From NCBI GenBank assembly GCA_902774915.1, contig CACYKH010000002.1, forward strand, positions 186,001-250,000: 64,000 nt of DNA. The letters are read 5' to 3'. Of the stretch, positions 45,889-54,680 are shown piece by piece (position 1 is the first letter of the stretch; the number at the start of each line of letters is the position of its first letter). Made by a program: the position numbers and the translations under genes. The notes below the pieces were generated by a model. The model saw only the letters and a program-made list of their open reading frames with translations, made no database searches and was not told where the DNA came from. The DNA is from an uncultured Lachnospiraceae bacterium (lineage in GTDB: Bacteria; Bacillota; Clostridia; Lachnospirales; Lachnospiraceae).

Positions 45889-46299
45889 TTACAAATAAGT
45901 CAAAACTATAATTACTGCTACCAACAAAGCAAGCGGTACATAAAAACCAAATTCCGTTTTCGAAAATAAACAAGCCGAATAAACAGTTTTTTCACTCTTT
46001 ATTTCTGGTAAATTCGTATTCATATCAAAATCTATATCTTCCTCTTTCATAATTCTAACTTTATTGTATAAAGCTCTATATAATCTTTCTTGTAACAAGT
46101 AATATGCATCCAAAAACCAAAACACAACAATAGGCACATATGCAATAAGAAAATACATTTTATCAGTATCCTTACTTGCCAAAGCGAATATTCCCGCCAC
46201 CAATGTAACAGCCCATCCTTTTAACGAAAAAGAATTTCCACCCATTCTATTAATAATGCCTTGTATCATTTCCATATGAGTTATTTTATTATTGTCCAT
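45889..46299 (-). CDS. Small three-helix membrane protein, SLATT-like, possible defence effector
   Basis: 136 residues. HMEMIQGIINRMGGNSFSLKGW precedes two close hydrophobic helices (about 28-44 and 49-65), then a basic/aromatic stretch LLQERLYRALYNKVR, an acidic linker and a third helix (about 113-135). Two N-terminal helices plus a charged cytosolic helix fit SLATT-type pore-forming effectors that accompany nucleotide-signalling and TIR systems. No enzymatic motif is visible. Last gene of the TIR operon, 4 bases after the previous gene. The effector role is inference. Confidence 0.6.
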   Translation of the reverse strand: MDNNKITHMEMIQGIINRMGGNSFSLKGWAVTLVAGIFALASKDTDKMYFLIAYVPIVVFWFLDAYYLLQERLYRALYNKVRIMKEEDIDFDMNTNLPEIKSEKTVYSACLFSKTEFGFYVPLALLVAVIIVLTYL

Positions 46300-46303
46300 T
46301 TTT

Positions 46304-47473
46304 TCATCCTTTCTCTTTTATCCAATTTTCAAACAATATTTTTCGCTCTCCATCTATTATCCAACAATTTTTATCCATGCATAAACGTGGATACGCAGAA
46401 TAAAATTGCGGTATGGGGTTATTTATATCCTTCTCCTCATAAACACATATATTCTTCCCTAGTGCATCTGCATATCCCAATTCCCAAGGACACCATTGCG
46501 ATGATAGCGTTCTTTCCGAAAGATATATTACAAACACTTTACTTTGTCTTATTCTCTCTTTTATCACTTGTGCCGTTGATGCATTGCACCACTGTCGTTT
46601 CAAATCATATTTATCATTCACCCAATCGATGTAAGCAACCAAGCCTATTGCATTAAGTTCCATATATATTTCTACAATTCTTCCTTCATCTTGAGAATTA
46701 TGCGAAAGAAACAAATCATATTCTTTTAATTTTTCAAGTTCATCTACATACAATCGTTGCATTAGTATCTCCGGACTACTATTATTCTTTACTTTTTCAT
46801 TATCTATATAAGTCTTTTTTCCTTTCTTTTTTCTTCGTAACACAAATGGTAGGCCCATTCCTTGTATATATTTCATAGCCTCTTCTTTCAAAGAAAAGTT
46901 TCTAGTGCATGCATTTACTTTATAAAAAAAACTAATGATATTATCCGATTTATACTTTGACATTTCTCGCATAATTTCCAAACGTCTATGCAAATCATGT
47001 GTTTTAAAATATGCATCTATAAAAGCTTTTGCATACTTCGGTTCAACCTCTTGTACATAGTATAATGCTCTTTTCTCTTTTTGCCTACTCTTTTCTATTT
47101 TCTTTCTTGATTGTTGCAATATCTCTTTTTCCAATTCAGTAATTTCATCTTTAGATAAAATATCCCGTTCCTTGTTTTTTCTTAATCCAATTCGACAATT
47201 GTATGAACAATCCAAAATAAAATTGTATGGTTTACGAAAATTATATCTACTCTTTTTACCATATTTTATTAACACATCATTTTTATCATGCCAATACTTA
47301 TATTGCTTATTTAAATCCTCCCACAAATCAGGATAAAGTCTCTTGAATGTTTCTACAAAATAACTATCTGAAAATTCTTGTGGCATTAGTTTTGCAATAT
47401 TTTGTATTGGCTTTTTGAACCTTTTTTTGTAATCAACATACATTTTGTTAAATTGTCTTGCTGTACCTCCCAT
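46304..47473 (-). CDS. TIR-domain protein with a long basic N-terminal region
   Basis: 389 residues. Residues 1-245 are Lys/Arg/Tyr-rich, mostly helical and not recognised (possible coiled coil about 108-135). Residues 251-389 are a TIR domain: YDLFLSHNSQDEG at strand A and SSQWCPWELGYADALG, whose Glu331 is the expected NAD-hydrolysing residue. The N-terminal region could be the sensor or an oligomerisation part. Lower GC and Lys/Asn-rich codon use than the core genes suggest transfer. Confidence 0.8.
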   Translation of the reverse strand: MGGTARQFNKMYVDYKKRFKKPIQNIAKLMPQEFSDSYFVETFKRLYPDLWEDLNKQYKYWHDKNDVLIKYGKKSRYNFRKPYNFILDCSYNCRIGLRKNKERDILSKDEITELEKEILQQSRKKIEKSRQKEKRALYYVQEVEPKYAKAFIDAYFKTHDLHRRLEIMREMSKYKSDNIISFFYKVNACTRNFSLKEEAMKYIQGMGLPFVLRRKKKGKKTYIDNEKVKNNSSPEILMQRLYVDELEKLKEYDLFLSHNSQDEGRIVEIYMELNAIGLVAYIDWVNDKYDLKRQWCNASTAQVIKERIRQSKVFVIYLSERTLSSQWCPWELGYADALGKNICVYEEKDINNPIPQFYSAYPRLCMDKNCWIIDGERKILFENWIKEKG

Positions 47474-47487
47474 CTAAATACCTCTTC

Positions 47488-48084
47488 TTATCTTTGTAGC
47501 CACTCACTAAGTGGTGTTATTGTTGCTGGACCATTTTCCTGTTCCTCTCTAACATAATATCCTTTTTCAATAGGTTTTCCGGAAGTATATTTTTCTGTTC
47601 CATTAAAATATGTTATGTAAGGGTATATCGACATATATTCATTTCCATTATACAAATAGTCAGATTCCCCTTTATCTTTTATTGGAAAAAGAGCCATATT
47701 CCTTTTATATTTCTTAGCATCTCCATATCCCAACTCCCAATTACACCATTTTGATTCTATTGCTCCATTAGTTGCCAATAAAATAAATTTATTACATTTT
47801 TCAATTCTCTCTTTTATTCTCTTTGCTGTTTCCCCTGATGTTTTATTAGGCATAGATGGATCCTGACTATCTATATATACTTTCACACCATACACAGTTT
47901 CCAAAAAACCTAACACATCTCTCAAATCATCTAAATCATCATGTTTATGAGATATAAAAACTGTTGTCTTTTTATAGGCTGAGTGATATATCGAGTCATA
48001 GGATTCTGTTATCGCTTTTCTTGCCTCGTCTAGTCTATATGATCTGTAATAACTAAATTCTCCGTGTTCGAATATTTTTTTCAT
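47488..48084 (-). CDS. Short TIR-domain protein
   Basis: 198 residues. A short N-terminal segment (YYRSYRLDEARKAI) leads into a TIR domain from about residue 40: TTVFISHKHDDLDDL, VYIDSQDP, and SKWCNWELGYGDAKKY with Glu117 as the catalytic candidate. It shares the SxWCxWELGYxDA pattern with its downstream neighbour, but lacks that protein's long N-terminal region. Fourteen bases separate the two. Confidence 0.85.
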   Translation of the reverse strand: MKKIFEHGEFSYYRSYRLDEARKAITESYDSIYHSAYKKTTVFISHKHDDLDDLRDVLGFLETVYGVKVYIDSQDPSMPNKTSGETAKRIKERIEKCNKFILLATNGAIESKWCNWELGYGDAKKYKRNMALFPIKDKGESDYLYNGNEYMSIYPYITYFNGTEKYTSGKPIEKGYYVREEQENGPATITPLSEWLQR

Positions 48085-48096
48085 ACAATCCCCCTA

Positions 48097-48642
48097 TTAT
48101 TTTGGATATTTATTACGGATGGCAATAGCCTCTTCAATCAAGGACTCAATATTTTCTTTAATATCATCGTATACCAACTCACTACTCTGATATATTGAAT
48201 CAAAAGTTCTGCAAATAGTTGCCAAATTCACCTCATTTGCATCTGCTGGCTCTTCATTTAATCCAATATAATTAAATGTCTTATCAATACAAAATTGTTT
48301 AAACGGATTTCTTCCTTTTGAATCTTGCTCACCTTTACTATTTTTTAACTTGTTAATATATACACCAACTATCCCCTTGCCTCTCTTCCAAGCTTGTTCA
48401 ATTTCATATTGAACCCACCTTCTAGATGCTGTTTCACTTCCTATCAACACTACTACGCAAGATCTCATGTCAAGTTCTTTGTCAATCCATGCTTTAATGG
48501 CAGAATCATTTTTTAATCTTACTTTCTCCCAACTATTATCAGAAAATAATTCTTGCCCTTCTATAGTGCCTATATTACGAATTTGCCCAACTCTCCATAC
48601 ATCATTTCCAAAATGAAAACAAAAAAACACCTGTCTTTTCAT
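48097..48642 (-). CDS. ThsB-like TIR protein (DUF1863/MTH538 type)
   Basis: 181 residues. VFFCFHFGNDVWRVGQIRN at the N-terminus, then LIGSETASRRWVQYEIEQAWKRGKGIVGVYINKLKN and SKGRNPF: this order is that of ThsB in Thoeris defence. The Glu in VQYEIEQ is the catalytic candidate. ThsB senses phage and makes a cyclic-ADP-ribose-type signal for ThsA, but no ThsA (SIR2 or macro plus SLOG) is encoded here. Confidence 0.85.
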   Translation of the reverse strand: MKRQVFFCFHFGNDVWRVGQIRNIGTIEGQELFSDNSWEKVRLKNDSAIKAWIDKELDMRSCVVVLIGSETASRRWVQYEIEQAWKRGKGIVGVYINKLKNSKGEQDSKGRNPFKQFCIDKTFNYIGLNEEPADANEVNLATICRTFDSIYQSSELVYDDIKENIESLIEEAIAIRNKYPK

Positions 48643-48643
48643 A

Positions 48644-49294
48644 CTATCGTCCTTTCGCCTTTATTTCTCCCACCAGCTCATGCACCGTCGTACACGGACA
48701 CATCTCCGATGGTTTTGTTTTACCTTCTCTTTTACACTGCTCCAGTTTCTGCTGTGCTATCTGAATTGCCTTTTCTTCGTCACCGACTTTGCAGAGTTTT
48801 CCATACATCTGCTCATCAGCCTTGGAGTATTTCTGTCCAGTCTTGGTTTCATTTACTCGTCCGAAATCTGAGCAACAAGTCCAAGAATCTTGGATTGCCG
48901 GCATAGAACCAAAGTAGGCATACATCCATATCTCAAAGCATGGATTGGACCAGCCCACTTGTATTCCTTTATCCTCTGACTCTTTTATAATTTCATCAAA
49001 TCCTTGCACTTGGTCTCTATCAAACACAATCCATGGGATTCGATACTGTGCATCATAAGCAGTGAGTTCCAGACATTTATCAATCATGATACGAGTCTTT
49101 GTCTCTACCACCTTTATTACAAGCTTGTTTCTTACATCTTCCGGCAATGCCTGATGAAGACCTGTAAAAAAGCATCGTTCCGTAGCCTCTGTATCCGTAA
49201 CAATCAAGTAGTAGCCTAATTCCGGCACCTTGAACTGTTTTCTCTGGTCTCTTGTTTTTCTATTACCTGTTCTGTCTTTTTTCGCCATACTCAT
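48644..49294 (-). CDS. RloB-family protein
   Basis: 216 residues. Recognised by LIVTDTEATERCFFTGL (the EGxTExxYF position), WIVFDRDQVQGF (acidic pair) and GWSNPCFEIWMYAYFG. RloB is the partner of the RloA ATPase and corresponds to the AbiLii half of AbiL abortive-infection systems; a Toprim-like nuclease role is proposed for the family. The first acidic motif has Asp-Thr where Glu-Gly is more usual. Overlaps the ATPase stop by four bases. Confidence 0.85.
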   Translation of the reverse strand: MSMAKKDRTGNRKTRDQRKQFKVPELGYYLIVTDTEATERCFFTGLHQALPEDVRNKLVIKVVETKTRIMIDKCLELTAYDAQYRIPWIVFDRDQVQGFDEIIKESEDKGIQVGWSNPCFEIWMYAYFGSMPAIQDSWTCCSDFGRVNETKTGQKYSKADEQMYGKLCKVGDEEKAIQIAQQKLEQCKREGKTKPSEMCPCTTVHELVGEIKAKGR

Positions 49295-50553
49295 TCCTCC
49301 TTAAATATATCAATACTCTTTAAGGTAGGAATCGCACCATACTTTCCAATCAGGTAATTCTTCTCATAGCTTTCATCCTTACGAATACGGGAACCATCCT
49401 CATCTACAAAGTCAGCCAGTGAATAAAGTGTTGATACACCTCTTTCATCCTTTTCTACAAACCAGATTTCGTCACGGCGTAACAACTGGTTCGATAACTG
49501 CCATGTATCATGGGTTGTAAATACAAGCTGTGCATGATTGGTGTTGATTTCCGGATTCAAGAATGTAAGTAGGAAATTCCTTACAAGTAACGGATGCAGA
49601 CGAGCATTTAATTCATCAATGAAGAACACACTGCCCTTCTCCAACACTTCCTGCAACTCCGGATATAACGCAAACATCTTCAAGGTTCCGGCAGACTCTA
49701 GTCCCAACGGAATTTCTGCCATTTCAATAGAATCTATCATCTTGTGAAGTGCGTTAATCTTGTATCTCTCTTCCTTGCTTTCAGCCTCCTGAGGAACCTT
49801 TTCAATTCTGAAATCCTTGATATGCTCATCAAAAGATGCAAAATATTCCACAACCTTCTGCTGCACATTCTTATCTTCTACAAATCCCTTCGGCAATCTT
49901 CGTGACATAAAGAAGTTGGTAAAAGGATCTCCAAAATCAGCAAACTCGTTTGCAAGGAACCAATCCCTGATTGCCTTACACTTACCAATCTTCAGCTTTG
50001 CTCCCAATGAAATAATCAGAACCTGCTTTTCCAATGCCACCTGAATATTATCTCTGCTGCTCTTAGAAAATCCTGACAAATCTAACTCTTCATCCGCTGT
50101 GTTACGATAAAATACCGTACTATATTTTCTTGCAGTTTTGGCTTTGGAATTCAGCCACTCTTCTGTCACACCTTCTTTGTTAATACAGAAACCATAATTG
50201 TATGTTTTCTCTGCCTTATCTCCCGGCAACGTAAAATACACCTCAAAACTTGAATCAGCATCAGCAGATGTGGAATCAAATAAAAACGGGGTGGGCCTGT
50301 ATTCCTCAAACTTTTCCTCTTCATCTCCATACTTAAAAGATTCCGCAACATAGTCAGACATATATTCAAATGCGTTGTATATATTGGATTTACCGCTGGC
50401 ATTTGCACCGTAAACGGCTGCAACCGGAAGGATCTTTTCACTTCCTACTGTTACAACTCTCTCCGAAAACTCTGTCATTTTTGTCGCTGAAAGATCCAAA
50501 GTTGCTTCATCCTTAAATGATTTATAATTTTTAAAATTAAATTGTATTAGCAT
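49291..50553 (-). CDS. RloA/AbiLi-type ABC-like AAA ATPase
   Basis: 420 residues. NFKNYKSFKDEATLDLSA at the N-terminus, Walker A VYGANASGKSN, Walker B GSVFFIDELNARLHP and FTTHD (H-loop). This is the OLD-/RloA-type ATPase layout, with no fused nuclease. First gene of the operon, with a clear promoter 35 bases upstream. It should power or gate RloB and may act as the phage sensor. Confidence 0.88.
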   Translation of the reverse strand: MLIQFNFKNYKSFKDEATLDLSATKMTEFSERVVTVGSEKILPVAAVYGANASGKSNIYNAFEYMSDYVAESFKYGDEEEKFEEYRPTPFLFDSTSADADSSFEVYFTLPGDKAEKTYNYGFCINKEGVTEEWLNSKAKTARKYSTVFYRNTADEELDLSGFSKSSRDNIQVALEKQVLIISLGAKLKIGKCKAIRDWFLANEFADFGDPFTNFFMSRRLPKGFVEDKNVQQKVVEYFASFDEHIKDFRIEKVPQEAESKEERYKINALHKMIDSIEMAEIPLGLESAGTLKMFALYPELQEVLEKGSVFFIDELNARLHPLLVRNFLLTFLNPEINTNHAQLVFTTHDTWQLSNQLLRRDEIWFVEKDERGVSTLYSLADFVDEDGSRIRKDESYEKNYLIGKYGAIPTLKSIDIFKEE

Positions 50554-50586
50554 AATCCTGTCCTCACATCCTTCTTTCCTAACTAT

Positions 50587-50614
50587 ATTATATCCATTTT
50601 CTCATAATAATCAA
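50587..50614 (-). promoter_or_regulatory. Sigma-A promoter of the RloA-RloB-TIR operon
   Basis: Minus strand: TTGATT (50609-50614), 16 bp, TATAAT (50587-50592), about 35 bases before the RloA start. One promoter appears to serve six genes. Confidence 0.75.
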
Positions 50615-50657
50615 CACCTAAATGTGATATTTTCTCATTTCACTGTATTTTCCATAT

Positions 50658-50683
50658 AAAAAAGAGCCATTTGGCTCTTTTTT
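50658..50683. terminator. Bidirectional intrinsic terminator at the insertion-sequence edge
   Basis: AAAAAAGAGCC-ATTT-GGCTCTTTTTT: an A-run, 5-bp GC stem and T-run, usable from either strand. It insulates the defence operon from the element on its right. Confidence 0.7.
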
Positions 50684-50790
50684 AGGGTATACCAACTTTT
50701 TTAGGGGCTGTATTCGTTAGGGGCATTCATTAGGGTTTTTCAGTAGGGGCAAACTTTAGGGTCTGGTTTTAGGGTCTAACATTAGGGGTT
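50683..50790. repeat. Left subterminal TTAGGG-type array
   Basis: Eight TAGGG words at spacings of about 11-17 bases, alternating TAGGGG and TAGGGT, all in one orientation (pointing inward). Probably transposase binding sites. Confidence 0.7.
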
Positions 50791-50919
50791 ATACTTTTTA
50801 TAGAGCATTCGATTAAGTTCGGATGCTCTTTTTAGCATTACAAAAGGGAGGACTATTGCCCTCCCCAGCCTGCTTTCATTATTATTAACTTGCGGATAAA
50901 TCAAACGAAAGGAGGCTAT

Positions 50920-52365
50920 ATGAATAGTATCACAGATTTATTAGACTTAGAAGATGAAGATATCTTTATATCTGATACATCCATTAAGGATAATGTTAAA
51001 ACATTGACCCTAGAAACTCATTTGACCAGTCACTACTGTCCTTGCTGTGGCTTCAGAATGCACTCAAGAGGAGTTAAAACTAGAAAAGTTAATCATCCTA
51101 TACTTCAGGATGGTTACGAACTTATTCTTCTTCTCAAACAAAGAAGGTGGCGATGCACCAATCCTGATTGTCTTTACGAAACAAATGATGAATTCCGCTT
51201 TGTTGATAAAAACAGAAGAAATACAAATGCAGCTGATATACTAATAATAAACGCTTTTAAAGATTTATCCGCATCAGCATCTTCTATCGCAGAGCGTTAT
51301 AACACTTCTGACACTCATGTCCTCAACATCTTTGACAAATATATGAAGCTTGATAGACTTCCTCTATCTGACATCATTTCTGTCGATGAGGTATTCCTAA
51401 ACATGGATCCATCACATAAGTATGCACTTGTAATACAAGATTTCTATACTGGAGATCCTATCGATCTTTTAAAAAGCAGAAAGACAAATGTAACTGAACC
51501 TTATTTTACAAGTATCCCTGTCGAAGAAAGATATGCTGTCAAATATCTCTTAACAGATATGTATAAACCATACCTCAGATATATAGATAAGTTCTTTCCT
51601 CGAGCTGTACCTATTGTGGATTCATTTCACGTTGTCCAGTGGGTAAATCGCGAAATAGATAACTATATACGGCAACTTATAAAGAAATATAAACAAAGGG
51701 ATAGAGAGTTACAGGAACAGAAATCATTAGAATACTACCGACCAATAGAACTTCCCCTATCTCATGAGGTATACATTCTACAAAAATACAAGTGGTTAAT
51801 TCTGGCCAATCAAGAAAATATTACCTACCACCTTGAGACACGTATGGATCAACATTTTCATGCACTTATGAATACCTATGATTACGAAAAATATTTATTT
51901 AGAATCGATCCACGTTTAAGAACCTTAAGAGATTTAAAAGAAAAATACGTAACCTTTAATGAAAGAAACGCTGGCAAGCCATCTACAGCAAAAAAGGAAA
52001 TAGAGCAACTAATAACCGAATACTTCAACTCCAAAGATCCCATCTTTATTAGCTTTGCCAGTCTGTTACGCAGGTATAAAGAACCCATTATCAACTCATT
52101 TATTATGGTTGAGAAACACGGTCCTGGAGGAATCTACGGCAGCAGACTTTCAAATGATCCAATAGAATCTTTGAACAGAAAAGTAAAGGACCTAAAAAGA
52201 CAGGGGCGAGGTTATAGATCATTTGAACATTTCAGGAATAGGTTCCTATACGCCACAAGAAATAGACCTATTCTAGATGGACGTTCTGAAGGTAAACATA
52301 TACAGTATTATTCTTACGAAGATTCAATGGAAGGGATAAATTATGTTGAAAAAGAGGAAGATTAA
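50920..52365 (+). CDS. ISL3-family transposase
   Basis: About 481 residues from the ATG at 50920 (GGAGG four bases upstream). An N-terminal zinc-finger (HYCPCCGFRMHSRG ... RRWRCTNPDC) is followed by an HTH (ASSIAERYNTSDTHVLNIF) and the DDE domain: IISVDEVFLN, LLTDMYKPYLRYI and NDPIESLNRKVKDLKRQG supply Asp, Asp, Glu. Intact, so the element could still move. Confidence 0.93.
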   Translation: MNSITDLLDLEDEDIFISDTSIKDNVKTLTLETHLTSHYCPCCGFRMHSRGVKTRKVNHPILQDGYELILLLKQRRWRCTNPDCLYETNDEFRFVDKNRRNTNAADILIINAFKDLSASASSIAERYNTSDTHVLNIFDKYMKLDRLPLSDIISVDEVFLNMDPSHKYALVIQDFYTGDPIDLLKSRKTNVTEPYFTSIPVEERYAVKYLLTDMYKPYLRYIDKFFPRAVPIVDSFHVVQWVNREIDNYIRQLIKKYKQRDRELQEQKSLEYYRPIELPLSHEVYILQKYKWLILANQENITYHLETRMDQHFHALMNTYDYEKYLFRIDPRLRTLRDLKEKYVTFNERNAGKPSTAKKEIEQLITEYFNSKDPIFISFASLLRRYKEPIINSFIMVEKHGPGGIYGSRLSNDPIESLNRKVKDLKRQGRGYRSFEHFRNRFLYATRNRPILDGRSEGKHIQYYSYEDSMEGINYVEKEED

Positions 52366-52384
52366 AAAACTATAGATAACAAAT

Positions 52385-52501
52385 GTAGGGTCCGGCTATC
52401 TGCCAGACCCTACTGAAAAACCCTATTAATTGCCCCTAACGACAAACCCTAAAACCAAACCCTAAACAACTTTGGTAAACCCTAAAAAACTTTGAATACC
52501 C
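52385..52501. repeat. Right subterminal TTAGGG-type array and hairpin
   Basis: Six TAGGG words on the minus strand, in mirror orientation to the left array. The inner edge has GTAGGGTC ... GACCCTAC (52385-52413), an 8-bp inverted repeat just after the transposase stop that may act as its terminator. Confidence 0.65.
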
Positions 52502-52672
52502 AAAAGGCACCCTAAAAAGTACCATTGGTACTGCAAGCGCCTGAAAAACTGCCCATAAGAAAACTTGTCCATATAAATATGATTCAACGAAAGTTTTAGT
52601 AATTAAGAATGCTCCTACAAAAAAAGGGATAATCATTAAGATAATAGCTAAAAAAATATGACAAAGTATCAT
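52502..52672 (-). pseudogene. Membrane-protein gene truncated by the insertion sequence
   Basis: From ATG at 52672 about 57 residues are native: three hydrophobic stretches (MILCHIFLAIILMIIPFFVG ... FLWAVFQALAVPMVLF). Past 52502 the frame runs into the end of the element and stops at 52436. The rest of the gene is not on the other side of the element, so there was a deletion or rearrangement. Start overlaps closely with the upstream lipoprotein gene (one base apart). Confidence 0.75.
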
Positions 52673-52673
52673 T

Positions 52674-53774
52674 TTATTTATTCATACCCCCATTTAAAAC
52701 ATCCAATGAATTCTCTGTTAAATACTCCTTTGCATACAAGAAATAGATATCCCCATTAATTCTTGTAACTTCATATAACCTTACTCCGCCTATTTTATCA
52801 TAGTCTCCAATCATTTCATTGTCTTTTGATATAAGATTCCATTCTTTATCATATACTGCATAGTATATTTGTCCGGCCATATATGATTCACCAACAGATT
52901 TCTTATCACAACTATACCAAAGTGTATAATAATTTCCTTCAGTCCATATACTCGCCATTTCATGATCTGCATCATTAGGGAGAAGTTCTTTGGGGGCATT
53001 CCACTCTTTTCCTTCTGAATCTTTTGATTCTATAACTTTGAGGCATGAACAACCTTTATCATAATCCTCATATTCAAATAAAACAGAAAAATGATCATCA
53101 TTATATAAGATATCAATATCTTCCGTATTATGATAATTATCTTGAATAACTGCTATGTCTTCCCATGAATCAGAACGTCCTAAATCAGAATCTTTCTTTG
53201 CTCTCCACATATGCAATTTATACTCACCATTTATATCTGGAGCATCGTCTTCTGAAAATGGAGTTGAATTATTAACAGTTCCAATTATTTCAGTAAATGT
53301 AATGTAGTAATAATCTTTTACTTTTATTATAGTTGGATCAATACAAAGATTATCACATTGATAGATGATATTATTTGCCTCAAGATTGTACGAAATATCA
53401 GTTTCCGAAACTTTCGCTATACCAACTTGATTACTGGAATTACCATAAATAATAAGTCCCTCATCCTCTAGCGAGTCTATCCAATTGACAGACACTTCAG
53501 GGAAACTAGCAACAATGCTTCTATCGAGATTCATAATGGTTAATACCCCATCTACACCAGCTATAATATGATCATTCATAAATTTTGCATCATTACTATG
53601 AACCGGAGTATCACTCTCGTACAACTCAACTGAAACATCAGAATAATCAGGAATAGAAGAAGTAACTTCCACGTCCTTGGTTCCACATGCAGAGAATGAA
53701 AACATCAAACTGATAGCACATAAAAAAAATAAAATTCGTTTTTTTATACTTTTAGTATTCTTAATCATTTTCAT
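52674..53774 (-). CDS. Lipoprotein with a beta-propeller-like fold, function unknown
   Basis: 366 residues. Signal peptide ends in FSAC (lipobox). The rest is beta-rich with repeating D-x-D and aromatic blades (IDPTIIKVKDYYYITFTE, MASIWTEGNYYTLWYS, MAGQIYYAVYDKEWNL), like GH43/GH32-type five-bladed propellers. No safe catalytic assignment is possible, so glycan binding or modification at the surface is inferred from context. Start overlaps the LicD stop (TAATG). Confidence 0.65.
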   Translation of the reverse strand: MKMIKNTKSIKKRILFFLCAISLMFSFSACGTKDVEVTSSIPDYSDVSVELYESDTPVHSNDAKFMNDHIIAGVDGVLTIMNLDRSIVASFPEVSVNWIDSLEDEGLIIYGNSSNQVGIAKVSETDISYNLEANNIIYQCDNLCIDPTIIKVKDYYYITFTEIIGTVNNSTPFSEDDAPDINGEYKLHMWRAKKDSDLGRSDSWEDIAVIQDNYHNTEDIDILYNDDHFSVLFEYEDYDKGCSCLKVIESKDSEGKEWNAPKELLPNDADHEMASIWTEGNYYTLWYSCDKKSVGESYMAGQIYYAVYDKEWNLISKDNEMIGDYDKIGGVRLYEVTRINGDIYFLYAKEYLTENSLDVLNGGMNK

Positions 53775-54670
53775 TAATAATCCAATTCTGAATATGACAC
53801 CTTAGGTATTCTCTTTTCAGGTGGTGGTGGTGTCATATAGTCATTGTACATATGTTTCAAGAAACCATCAGCATCCTTTGTTCCATAAAACTTATAACCT
53901 TCAAAATCATATTCTTCGAGTTCTAGAAACCATCTCTTGGGCATACTGAATCTCTCTTTCAAAGGATTCTTTACATAAAGCTTACCAAAAGATGGGAAGA
54001 GAAGATTCCTAACTCGATTAGTAGTTTTGTTATTACTTCTCTTTCTATATTTTTCAGTTTTCTCAAAAACCTTCTCTATTGAAATATGAGATAAGCACTT
54101 ATAATTAAATTTTTTAATCGGATTAGTATATGTATCCTTAGCAACCTGAGCCCAAAGGGTTTTTCTTTTAAAGTAAAGATCTATATCCTGAATTATCTGT
54201 CCTATCACAGACTTTGGAACATCATCAAGAGGAAAGATATCTATGTAGACTCCATTTTTGCATCCCACTGCATCCTGACCAGTCCTCATATGAGTTGTTC
54301 CGGTCTTTCTAATCTTCCCATATCCCCACAAATATTTAGGGTCAGTTTTATGATCTTGGAAGAAACAGATTTCAGGATTTAGCTCATCAGCCACTTCGCG
54401 AAACTTGTTGTATTCTTCTCTAAGCATTGCTATGTCGGCATCATCATCCCATGGGATATAACCTTTATGACGTACAGCTCCAAGAAGAGTACCACAAAAA
54501 AGAGAGTACTTTATATTGTGTTTTCTACACACTCTATCAACCTCTTTTATAAGTTCAAGTTCAACTAACTGAAGGCGACGAAACTCTCCTTCTGAAAGTT
54601 TCTCATCATCTTTTTTATGAACCATTACCTGATTTAGATTTGTAAGTAATCTTTCTTCACTTGCATCCAT
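53774..54670 (-). CDS. LicD-family transferase 1
   Basis: 298 residues. ELELIKEVDRVCRKHNIKYSLFCGTLLGAVRHKGYIPWDDDADIAML is the signature region with the catalytic acidic cluster. LicD/FKRP-type enzymes move a phospho-substituent (phosphocholine, ribitol phosphate) from CDP-carriers to glycans. Here the likely donor is a CMP-phosphonate made by the upstream genes. Confidence 0.9.
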   Translation of the reverse strand: MDASEERLLTNLNQVMVHKKDDEKLSEGEFRRLQLVELELIKEVDRVCRKHNIKYSLFCGTLLGAVRHKGYIPWDDDADIAMLREEYNKFREVADELNPEICFFQDHKTDPKYLWGYGKIRKTGTTHMRTGQDAVGCKNGVYIDIFPLDDVPKSVIGQIIQDIDLYFKRKTLWAQVAKDTYTNPIKKFNYKCLSHISIEKVFEKTEKYRKRSNNKTTNRVRNLLFPSFGKLYVKNPLKERFSMPKRWFLELEEYDFEGYKFYGTKDADGFLKHMYNDYMTPPPPEKRIPKVSYSELDY

Positions 54671-54680
54671 AAATAAACTC

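Larger units (their letters stand above)
50685..52501 (+). mobile_element. ISL3-family insertion sequence
   Basis: About 1.8 kb with one transposase gene and imperfect inverted ends: GGGTATACCAAC-TTTTTTAGGGG at the left and, read inward from the right, GGGTATTCAAAG-TTTTTTAGGGT. The exact ends are uncertain by 10-20 bases, because a further CTTTTTAGGG lies outside on the right. No 8-bp target duplication is seen (CTTTTTTA versus AAAAGGCA). It is the only plus-strand gene carrier in the window. Confidence 0.8.

Noticed and set aside
52436-52501. Native C-terminus of the 78-residue membrane frame
   Set aside because: The last ~21 codons lie in the insertion-sequence end, so they are not part of the original gene.
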